The notes under the pieces were generated by a model, which did no database searches, was not told the origin of the DNA, and worked only from the letters and a program-made list of their open reading frames with translations. Positions 27,873-34,935 of a stretch of DNA of 64,000 nucleotides are shown here, one piece after another; position 1 is the stretch's first letter; the number at the start of each line of letters is the position of its first letter. The position numbers and the translations under genes are program-made. The stretch spans positions 372,001 to 436,000 of the forward strand of contig NZ_KE384560.1 in NCBI RefSeq assembly GCF_000426725.1, read 5' to 3'. Source of the stretch: Sporocytophaga myxococcoides DSM 11118 (GTDB lineage: Bacteria; Bacteroidota; Bacteroidia; Cytophagales; Cytophagaceae).

Positions 27873-28817
27873 ATGAATAAATTTGTTGCCATTATTTTTA
27901 TTTTTTGGTGTATTACTGCATGTGATAGTAGTAATAATAAAACATTGAAAAAGACACATGCTGCGTCGGTTGTCAATATAGATACTTCTGATTACAGTCT
28001 AAACTATCTTGAATCTCTGCATAGGAAGAGGAATTTTAAAAGATATGATAAATCATTGACAGAATTTATTCTTTCTAATCCTAATAAACGTGATAGTGTA
28101 AGAAAGATAATTTATCTGCAGCCTCTCGGGAATATGAGTGATAAAGTAGCAGGAATAATCAAAGAAGAAATAAATTATCTAAAGAGTTTTTTTCAATTGG
28201 AAGTAAAAATTCTGGGCAATATTTCTTTTGAAGAAATAAAGAATAGAAAGGTAGAGACAAGATTAGTCTCAGAAGACGATTTGGGATACTATAATAAATT
28301 TAAGAGTAGCTCGGTAAATCTGACCGAACAGATAAATGCAAATTCTTTAATAGAAAACTACTTAAAGAATAATGTGCCTACGGATGCAGTTGCAGTCCTT
28401 GGAATAACTGAGCATGATTTATATTTACCCCGGATGAACTTTATTTATGGTTCTTCTTATCTTAAAAATAGAATGGGGATAATCTCTACCTACCGTATTG
28501 CCGAGGATTACGAAGAAAGTAAAATGAATATTAGGAAAGTGGTGACGAAGCAGATTGCAAATTTATTTTCAATTCCTAACGTAAAGGATTATGTATGTGT
28601 TCTTAATTTTCACAATAATATCGAGCAATTGAGAGCAGGTACCTTATTAATATCACCCGTAGCATTGGCGAAACTCAAGTATGCAATTGGTTTTGACTAT
28701 ACCCAAAGGTTTAGTGATCTCAAGGAATTTTATCATAGTGAAGGTAATGAAGCCATGGAAGAATATTATGATAAATCTTTGAAGTTGATAGCAACCCAGG
28801 TGAAAAGCAAAAAATAA
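27873..28817 (+). CDS. Archaemetzincin-like lipoprotein lacking the zinc site (apparent pseudoprotease)
   Basis: A 314-residue lipoprotein with signal MNKFVAIIFIFWCITAC (Cys17). Residues about 70-300 follow the archaemetzincin plan. IIYLQPLGNMSDK is the first strand; AVAVLGITEHDLYLPRMNFI and MGIISTYRIAE are the segments just before the active site. At the place of HExxHxxGxxHC the protein has Lys226-Gln227-I-A-Asn230-LFSIP-Asn236-Val, so both metal-binding His, the catalytic Glu and the third ligand are all replaced. The downstream CxM reads CVL, and the structural CxxC is absent (LISPVALAKL). The frame is intact and well folded by eye, so it is probably a non-catalytic binding protein on the periplasmic or outer-membrane face. 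The DnaJ-finger gene lies just upstream. The family call rests on flanking similarity. Confidence 0.75.
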   Translation: MNKFVAIIFIFWCITACDSSNNKTLKKTHAASVVNIDTSDYSLNYLESLHRKRNFKRYDKSLTEFILSNPNKRDSVRKIIYLQPLGNMSDKVAGIIKEEINYLKSFFQLEVKILGNISFEEIKNRKVETRLVSEDDLGYYNKFKSSSVNLTEQINANSLIENYLKNNVPTDAVAVLGITEHDLYLPRMNFIYGSSYLKNRMGIISTYRIAEDYEESKMNIRKVVTKQIANLFSIPNVKDYVCVLNFHNNIEQLRAGTLLISPVALAKLKYAIGFDYTQRFSDLKEFYHSEGNEAMEEYYDKSLKLIATQVKSKK

Positions 28818-28899
28818 TTTAAGGACTTTTGATATTCGAAGTGCTGAGTTAGACATACAATTATTTTAATTATATCTTTTTTAAAACAGACTTATAAAA

Positions 28900-30147
28900 A
28901 TGAAGAATCTATTAATGCTCTTTCTTTTGCTATTGTTAATCTTTCAAAGAGAAGGTGCTAAAGCTGGAATAGCAAAGACAATTGATGGGCAGCCTGCAAT
29001 GGGGAATTACTATAGTTGGAATTATACTGCAGGAAGCTGGCAGTATAATGGTAAAATGGAATTTGAATATGATGGTAATAACAATCTGGTTTCAGAACTC
29101 TATTTTAATTCTGCTGGAGATACTTCTTCTAAGAAAGTTTATTCATATAATAATCTGGGAAAAGAGATAGGAAATTATACTTATTTATATACGAATAATA
29201 TCTTTATTCCCTCAAGTAAAGAAATCCGGACATATGATTCCAAAGGGTACCTTTCGAAGTTTGAAAGCTTCAGGTCAAGTGATGGAGTTACTTGGGTGAA
29301 TAGCGAAAGAATTGTTTATTACCGTTCTAATGGCACACTAGAATATCCGGATATGGTAGAGAAATCTCGGTGGGAAACAGTTTCATGGAGGATATTCAAA
29401 AAATATTCTAATATGGTGTGGATAGATTTTGAAAAAGAAAAATTTTCTTCTGGTCTAATTGAAGAAGGCACCAATCAAAGGATTATTTACACGACAGATA
29501 GTGAGGGAATAAAAAAGGGTAGATTTGAATCATACAGCTTCAATACAAAAACCTGGACTTATTCATTAGATGAGATTCATACAAAAGATGTCCAGGGTAA
29601 TACAACCATGATAATTCAGGGAGATTATGGTAGCGGTCCGATAGTTTTTTCAAGAATTATTTATCCTGTAGATGCTAAAGGAAATGATGCAGGTTATATC
29701 GCAGAAGTTTGGTCCAACAACAATTGGAAGTTTATTTCTTCTGAATTGACTACCAATACCTATAATTCAAACGGCGCATTGACAGAAATAATAAATGAAG
29801 GTAAAGAGGTTGGAGCATCAGATTTTCAGACAACTGGGATTAATTATAAAACCAGGATTATATATGAAGGATATAGTGAAGTAACCTCATTGGGACAATC
29901 CTCTGCGCTTTCAATAATACAGATGGTTTACCCAAATCCATGTAGGAATATTTTAAACATTGATGTTGCGGGCAAAGCAGATATAGAAATCTCCCTTTTT
30001 GATATGAGTAATCATAAAGTTTTAAGCTCAATAATCCCACAGGGGAAAGGTAGTGTTACAATTGAAGATATTCCTATAGGACTTTACTTACTTAAAACTA
30101 CGACTCAGGAGGGGGGCGTATATATTCAAAAGATTGTTAAAGAATAA
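28900..30147 (+). CDS. Secreted protein with T9SS type A sorting domain
   Basis: A 415-residue exported protein. The signal peptide runs to about residue 22 (LLMLFLLLLLIFQREG). The body is built of repeating Tyr/Asn/Gly-rich strands (YNGKMEFEYDGNNNLV, KVYSYNNLGKEIGNYTY, EIRTYDSKGYLSKFESF), reminiscent of YD/RHS-like or T9SS surface strand repeats. The C-terminal ~80 residues (MVYPNPCRNILNIDVAGK, then LFDMSNHKVL, then GLYLLKTTTQEGG, ending IQKIVKE) are a complete type A T9SS signal, which directs export through the outer membrane and removal of the tail. No catalytic motif was seen. A decayed copy of a similar tail follows directly after it in the same frame. Confidence 0.8.
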   Translation: MKNLLMLFLLLLLIFQREGAKAGIAKTIDGQPAMGNYYSWNYTAGSWQYNGKMEFEYDGNNNLVSELYFNSAGDTSSKKVYSYNNLGKEIGNYTYLYTNNIFIPSSKEIRTYDSKGYLSKFESFRSSDGVTWVNSERIVYYRSNGTLEYPDMVEKSRWETVSWRIFKKYSNMVWIDFEKEKFSSGLIEEGTNQRIIYTTDSEGIKKGRFESYSFNTKTWTYSLDEIHTKDVQGNTTMIIQGDYGSGPIVFSRIIYPVDAKGNDAGYIAEVWSNNNWKFISSELTTNTYNSNGALTEIINEGKEVGASDFQTTGINYKTRIIYEGYSEVTSLGQSSALSIIQMVYPNPCRNILNIDVAGKADIEISLFDMSNHKVLSSIIPQGKGSVTIEDIPIGLYLLKTTTQEGGVYIQKIVKE

Positions 30148-30495
30148 ATCAATTCAAAACCAAAGTATGAAAAGGGAGATTATTACTATTCTCCAACAGA
30201 TAAATTCAAAAATGTTAAGACTCGTTCATTTAAAGTAAGTTCATTCACAACATCTATTCAAAACAATAGCAAAGTGCTTGTTGATATTTTTCCTAATCCT
30301 GTTTAAAATATAATTAATGTTGAAGGAATAAGGAATTATCAATTTATGATCATCATTAGTACAGGTCAATTATGCATGGAAGGCATAGGAAGCTCTTCCA
30401 TTAATGTCGATTTGTTAAATGAAGGTTTATATACTATTCTGGTTTATTCTGAAAATGGATCTTTGCTTACTCAGAATATGTTTATAAAGGAGTAA
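30148..30495 (+). pseudogene. Decayed T9SS type A sorting-domain fragment in frame behind the previous gene
   Basis: After the stop at 30145-30147 the same frame continues for 115 codons with just one stop, TAA at 30304-30306. It encodes about 50 residues of linker (YEKGDYYYSPTDKFKN), then DIFPNPV, the stop, then NIINVEGI, GLYTILVYSENGSLL and a terminal MFIKE. That is a type A T9SS tail in which a Gln or Lys codon after PNPV became TAA. No start codon or passenger domain is present. It is probably the remains of a second exported protein or of a longer version of the gene before it. Confidence 0.7.
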
Positions 30496-30937
30496 AATAT
30501 TTTAACCTATAGTGACGAGGCAGGTTCCGATATTATTATCTGGACCTGTTGTTGTTTTGGCCCTCATACTTTCATTAGCCTAATGCGTCCAATATAGTTC
30601 CATGAAAATTTTTATAGCATTTATGTATTGTTGTTCAGTATTTTCATAGAGTGTGTATAGGTGAAAACACAGTGTGTCATTATTGAATATATATACTAGA
30701 TTTGATTAATAATGGGAGGTCTTTTAAAAACATATAATCTGCTACAATTTCCTACCAGGAAGCGTTTTGTTTTTCAGCCAGATTCTGTATGTACCAAGGC
30801 CTTTTTATTTAATCTCCTTCTTTCTCTGCCTTCTAAAGACTTTATTAATTAATCCCCGACCCATTCTTTTTATTTAAAGGGTTCGGGGAATTCAGTTACT
30901 AGTTTGAGTTTCTGTTATTAATTAATCGTCTTTAGCT
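30496..30937. other. Spacer without a gene
   Basis: No coding potential was seen. A small hairpin (CAGGTTCC / GGACCTG, 30526-30551) could end the upstream transcript. A second one (CCCCGACCC / GGGTTCGGGG, 30853-30888, one unpaired base) lies 50 bases before the next gene. Confidence 0.5.
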
Positions 30938-32266
30938 ATGTTTAAAAAAATATTTCTTGAGCCGGTCGAAAAAATCATTTTCCTGGCTGCCATATGCTTC
31001 ACAGCTATCACCATTTTTATTGCCATATATATAGCAAGTGATATACTTGTAGTTATTAGCGTTCTGTTAACAGTGTTACTTCTGATGATGCAGAGGATGA
31101 TCATGTCTGGAAGTTGGTACTTTAGAAAAGCTGAAATTCATGAACTGATTGTAAAGAAGTCCGACTGGTGGAGTGGTAGAATTAAAGCCTTGGCATTTCG
31201 CCTTCTTTCTGATAAAAGAAATAAGTATTACTGGTTGTCTTATCTGAAAATAAAGGATGTTCCGGTCATTGTAGCCACAGATCCGTCAGTTATAGGTTCT
31301 ATGGATTCTATGCCTAATGAGTTTATGATAGTTTCCGGAGATAGTTCAGATGTATCAAAAGGAGATTTAAAGGTGCACATTGGAAGCAGTCAATGCATGC
31401 AGCCATATTTCATGAATGTAATCCATTTCAGAAATAGTAATTTTTATTTTCAATTAGAATATAAAAGTGGAGGTTCTACTCAGAGTTTGGACAGGAACGA
31501 TATTGTGCTGGAAATAAAAAGGGGAAGCCCATTTATGTTGAATGAAACATTTAATGAGATTCTTTTTCTTCAATCAGTATCGAAGCCGAATGTCAAGATG
31601 ATAGAGATTGATCTTTCTTCAATGATGGCAGCTTTTTCCAGTGACGATACTCGTATCGATAACCTTAAAGATTTGTTAAACTTTATCTGGAAGATCAGAC
31701 GCATCACTATGGGGAAGCCTGTTGGGGTAAAGCTCACGAAGTATAATAGAGGCTGTTTGTCGGATCTATGCAGTGCAATTAATAAGTCATTAACTATTCC
31801 GGATTTTATTACACTTTCAGAGGAGTTTTATAAGTCATTCCTATGTCATCCAGCAAATGAAGGCAAAAAGCAGGATGACTTTTTTGCCAATGTTAGTAAG
31901 GTTTTAAGAATGCATAAGCTGGATGAAGAGGTTAAGATTATTGCAGAAGGGACAATTAAATCCGGTTTTGATCTATATAAATCCTTTGCCCTTGGAGTTT
32001 CTGCCTGGTTCCTTGCTTCAGGATTTTATACCAGATCTATGAATGATAAATATATTCTTTCAGATAAGTATATCGCAAGAGAAGAGTTGTTAAATAGTTG
32101 TTTTGAATTTATGAAGCTTGGCGGATATGTTGAGACCTGGCAGATAGAGCCTTATTTCCTATACAAAAAAGATATCAAAGGTAAACATGAATCTCTCCAC
32201 GATTTATATTTTCAAACAGCAGGGGGCTTTTCATCTGCATCAATAAAGCATTTTAATTTAAACTAA
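30938..32266 (+). CDS. Membrane protein related to FMN-binding glutamate synthase domain, signature motifs lost
   Basis: A 442-residue protein. Two transmembrane helices lie at about residues 13-50 (IIFLAAICFTAITIFIAIYI and the following ILVVISVLLTVLLLMM). The remainder follows the order of the glutamate-synthase-type FMN domain of membrane-linked relatives: VKMIEIDLS, then LLNFIWKIRRITMGKPVGVKL, then IPDFITLS, then VKIIAEGTIKSGFDLYKSFALG. In active relatives IPDFI is followed by DGxEGGTGAAP; here it is SEEFYKSFLCHPANEG. The SARGF-CxxxxCPTG segment is ASGFYTRSMNDKY, with no iron-sulfur Cys. The frame is intact, so it may be a non-enzymatic descendant. It is nine bases from an Rnk-like gene. 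The assignment is by motif order, not by a search. Confidence 0.6.
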   Translation: MFKKIFLEPVEKIIFLAAICFTAITIFIAIYIASDILVVISVLLTVLLLMMQRMIMSGSWYFRKAEIHELIVKKSDWWSGRIKALAFRLLSDKRNKYYWLSYLKIKDVPVIVATDPSVIGSMDSMPNEFMIVSGDSSDVSKGDLKVHIGSSQCMQPYFMNVIHFRNSNFYFQLEYKSGGSTQSLDRNDIVLEIKRGSPFMLNETFNEILFLQSVSKPNVKMIEIDLSSMMAAFSSDDTRIDNLKDLLNFIWKIRRITMGKPVGVKLTKYNRGCLSDLCSAINKSLTIPDFITLSEEFYKSFLCHPANEGKKQDDFFANVSKVLRMHKLDEEVKIIAEGTIKSGFDLYKSFALGVSAWFLASGFYTRSMNDKYILSDKYIAREELLNSCFEFMKLGGYVETWQIEPYFLYKKDIKGKHESLHDLYFQTAGGFSSASIKHFNLN

Positions 32267-32275
32267 TAGACTTTT

Positions 32276-32656
32276 ATGAAAAAGGAAATTATTTTATCAA
32301 AGCAAGACTATGATCTTATTACAAGTCTTATAAAAAATACTCCATCAGATTTTTCTCAGTATAGTTTGAGAAAGCTTAGTACTGAGTTAAGATCTGCTAA
32401 AGTTGTAGAAGGTGAAAGTCTACCTGCAGATGTAATAAGAGTAAACTCTGAAGTTGATATTTTTGATGAAAAAGAAAAGAAAACAATGACCTTCAAACTT
32501 GTTCCACCTTCTGTTTCTAATCTTAAAGAAAATAAGTTATCCATATTAGCTCCGCTGGGGTCGGCTATTATCGGGTATAGAAAGGGAGATATTGTAGAGT
32601 GGGAGGTACCGGCAGGTACGAAGGTATTTAAAATTAAAGAGGTAAGGAATTCATGA
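32276..32656 (+). CDS. Rnk-like GreA/GreB C-terminal domain protein
   Basis: A 126-residue cytoplasmic protein matching the Rnk layout. A short N-terminal helical part (ILSKQDYDLITSLI, then LSTELRSAKVV) is followed by the Gre-type FKBP-like domain: LPADVIRVNSEVDIFDE, TFKLVPPS, LSILAPLGSAIIGYRKGD and VEWEVPAGTKVFKI. Rnk ('regulator of nucleoside diphosphate kinase') proteins bind RNA polymerase near the secondary channel but lack the Gre coiled coil that cleaves transcripts. It lies nine bases after the glutamate-synthase-like gene, suggesting one transcript. An 18-base palindrome starts at its stop codon. Confidence 0.85.
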   Translation: MKKEIILSKQDYDLITSLIKNTPSDFSQYSLRKLSTELRSAKVVEGESLPADVIRVNSEVDIFDEKEKKTMTFKLVPPSVSNLKENKLSILAPLGSAIIGYRKGDIVEWEVPAGTKVFKIKEVRNS

Positions 32657-32717
32657 AGTGAAAGCTTTCACTTTGAGTTTTGGAATATAAATTATTACAC
32701 AGAATTATATAGAGAAG

Positions 32718-32811
32718 ACACAGAGATATACAGAGACCATGTTCAGCAATGCTTCATTTATCCCGATGCTTATGTTTAGTTTGTTGAGCATTTCTCTGTG
32801 TATCTCTGTGT
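32718..32811. repeat. Inverted repeat with 19-base arms (ACACAGAGATATACAGAGA type)
   Basis: The arm 32718-32736 is complementary to 32793-32811 with one mismatch; the 56-base centre is unrelated. The motif of repeated CAGAGA/TCTCTG is frequent between genes in Bacteroidota. It could fold into a long hairpin. No ORF is inside. Confidence 0.65.
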
Positions 32812-33106
32812 TTTAATAATACTGAGTAAATCGTTAGTTATAAAGCATAACCACTTTTAGCCTTAAGCCTTCCACTTTAAGCTTAAAATTATTTTTTCCA
32901 AGGTAAGTTCTAAAATACACTCATTCATTGATAACCTTCTGAAAATAACTAATCCTCATTTAAAAGAAAAAAAGACCTTTCATTGTTGAGATAGGTAGTA
33001 ACTTGTAATAATTGCTTCTGTATAGTCATTATAAATTCTTAATATCATTTGTAAAATATTGTATTCGATTGATTAAAGTAGATAGAATTTAGATAGTTAA
33101 GTTTCA

Positions 33107-33114
33107 TACTTTTG
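33107..33114 (+). promoter_or_regulatory. Bacteroidota -7 box (TACTTTTG) upstream of yjdM
   Basis: TACTTTTG fits TAnnTTTG. Transcription would start near 33121, giving a leader of about 98 bases that contains a short 14-codon frame. No TTG at proper spacing was found. Confidence 0.4.
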
Positions 33115-33218
33115 TAGTTATGCACATTTTGTGAAAAACTTCAATTATGGAAAAAATAAAAAGAGTGGACGAGTTCAATTCTTTTTACTAGTTTCAATAC
33201 TTTAATCAAAATAAAATA

Positions 33219-33554
33219 ATGACAGAAGAAAACAAACCATGCCCACAATGCAAATCTCCTTACGGGTATTTAAGCGGATCGTTGATGATGTGCCCTGAAT
33301 GCGGACATGAGTGGGATCCTAATGAAGTGGAAGAAACGGGGCTTGTAGTAAAAGATGTAAATGGAAATATTCTAAAAGACGGTGACTCTGTAGTGGTAAT
33401 AAAAAATTTGCCGGTAAAAGGATCTCCACAGCCAGTAAAAGCAGGGACAAAAGTGAAAAACATCAAGTTAGTAGAAGGTGATCATAACATAGATTGCAAG
33501 ATAGATGGATTTGGGTCAATGGCTTTAAAATCGGAGTTTGTGAAGAAAGCATAA
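33219..33554 (+). CDS. yjdM: Zinc-ribbon protein YjdM (PhnA-like)
   Basis: A 111-residue protein. An N-terminal zinc ribbon with Cys pairs CPQC and CPEC (residues 8-11 and 25-28) is followed by a short linker and the YjdM/PhnA C-terminal beta domain ([25 protein letters not shown]-type turn, [20 protein letters not shown]). The length and spacing are as in other family members. Despite the historical link with alkylphosphonate use, its biochemical role is unsettled, and no phn genes are here. A 9-bp hairpin terminator follows. Confidence 0.92.
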   Translation: MTEENKPCPQCKSPYGYLSGSLMMCPECGHEWDPNEVEETGLVVKDVNGNILKDGDSVVVIKNLPVKGSPQPVKAGTKVKNIKLVEGDHNIDCKIDGFGSMALKSEFVKKA

Positions 33555-33602
33555 TGTATTCAGGTTCTTATATTTTAGGATTATTATCAATGTGATAAAA
33601 AT

Positions 33603-33631
33603 AAATCCCGGAAAATGAAGCCGGGATTTTT
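33603..33631 (+). terminator. Intrinsic terminator of yjdM
   Basis: A 9-bp perfect stem (AAATCCCGG / CCGGGATTT) with a 9-base loop and a short T-rich tail. Confidence 0.75.
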
Positions 33632-33760
33632 AATGAAAATAGAATTGGAATAATTGCTTAATGCAGTTTCGTAATAAACAACCCTGTAATTGAATCTGGA
33701 TAGCCATATTGACGCAAATAGATTCTGATCTCACCCTGGTTAAATTTTTAATAGCACTTT

Positions 33761-34372
33761 TTATATTCCATGATGCGTTTCACAATATTTCTTTATGTAG
33801 TCGTAATAACGCTTTTTTCTTTGCTTATCAGCCTTGTATTCTGAAAAGAGCTGCTCATCCCTTTTAATTATTTCTTCGATTGCTTCTTTATTTAGTTCAT
33901 AATCAAAACCATTATTCATATTCAATAGAAATGGTACAAGCTGATTTACCGTACTTCCACCCCCACTTGGAGCTGGAGCACTCATGTATGAAGTTGAAAC
34001 CGTATTGTAATAGCTATATTTTCCAAGTAATTCCATTTTATTGAAAATGTGATCATATTTGGCGAACGATAATCCTTCTGCACGATATACATCTTTGCCA
34101 TCGCAAAATCCCCATACCTGCTTCATTTTTATATCTATAGTATCTTCAAGCCGCATTTTGTACTGGACATATTTTTCAAAAAATCCGTAAACGGTTTTGG
34201 TTTCTTTAGCTCTTACTTGACATTTTATGGAAGGTTTGTTGTTTTTGAATTCACTAAAACTAAGGTAAATACCTCCTACTTTTGTCGAATCTTTTAAGAT
34301 TGGAGCCTGGCAAAAGGCATTGATACATATTAATAATGCACCAAAAGTGAATGAGAAAAGTTTACGAGTCAT
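33761..34372 (-). CDS. Hypothetical secreted protein
   Basis: A 203-residue exported protein with a signal peptide of about 21 residues ending CINAFCQ. Segments KVGGIYLSFSEFKNNKPSI, KQVWGFCDGKDVYRAEGLSF and MELLGKYSYYNTV form alternating strands, as in small Bacteroidota proteins where GIYLSFxEFxNNxPS opens the mature domain. A Ser/Gly/Pro-rich hinge (MSAPAPSGGGSTV) precedes a basic helical tail rich in Lys, Arg and Tyr. No enzyme motif is visible. It stands alone between yjdM and a T9SS remnant. Function unknown. Confidence 0.7.
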   Translation of the reverse strand: MTRKLFSFTFGALLICINAFCQAPILKDSTKVGGIYLSFSEFKNNKPSIKCQVRAKETKTVYGFFEKYVQYKMRLEDTIDIKMKQVWGFCDGKDVYRAEGLSFAKYDHIFNKMELLGKYSYYNTVSTSYMSAPAPSGGGSTVNQLVPFLLNMNNGFDYELNKEAIEEIIKRDEQLFSEYKADKQRKKRYYDYIKKYCETHHGI

Positions 34373-34611
34373 TTTATACAGAAATTTTTAACATTTATAA
34401 AATTACTTAAATTTTTTAATCAGAAAGTAATGAATTAATTCAAAAGTTTACATCTGCAATTCCAATTGATTTCACTAACTATTTCAGATAAGGTTAATTA
34501 GATCTCATTTGAAATCAGTCTGTTGAGAATTAAAAGATGAAATTTTAATGACTCGATTTTGTAACTTTTTGAGATAATAATGAAAACTCTTGAGAGGGGT
34601 GTTGGATAATT

Positions 34612-34866
34612 TTGCATATAAGCATACACTGGTTTTATCATCTATATCCTAATCCTACAGAAAAACATTTCATTCTTGAGACTGGTGCAGACCTTATAGA
34701 GCAAGCATCAATATGCGATTTGCAGGGTGTCTTGCAGTATTCAATGAATGGAAAAAGTTATATAGGAACACGCCTTATTGATGTGAGTAGTTTGAATGCT
34801 GGTGTATACATTTTAAAAATAAGTGATGGCCAAAGAGGGGTGAGATAGATGTTAAAAATAAATTGA
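34612..34866 (+). pseudogene. Orphan T9SS type A sorting domain, truncated by a stop codon
   Basis: This frame begins at a TTG and encodes LYPNPTEKHFILETG, then ICDLQGVLQYS and NAGVYILKISDGQRGVR, a type A T9SS tail with nothing in front of it to export. The stop TAG at 34846 interrupts the last strand; the frame continues MLKIN and then TGA at 34864. One change, CAG to TAG, would explain it. There is no signal peptide and no passenger. It is a remnant of an exported protein, as with the fragment at 30148. Confidence 0.65.
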
Positions 34867-34935
34867 ACATTTGTAAAGGGTTGATTTTGTTGCTTTTAAA
34901 AGAAAAAATATTAATTTAGAAGGAAAAACAAACTT

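Larger units (their letters stand above)
32657..33218. other. 562-base spacer with repeats and a promoter for yjdM
   Basis: It holds an 18-base palindrome (AAGTGAAAG / CTTTCACTT, 32656-32673), the inverted repeat listed separately, a TTAAGCCTTCC-type repeat (32858-32892) also found near argB, a TACTTTTG promoter box at 33107, and a 14-codon open frame at 33147-33191. No gene of normal size is present. Confidence 0.5.
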
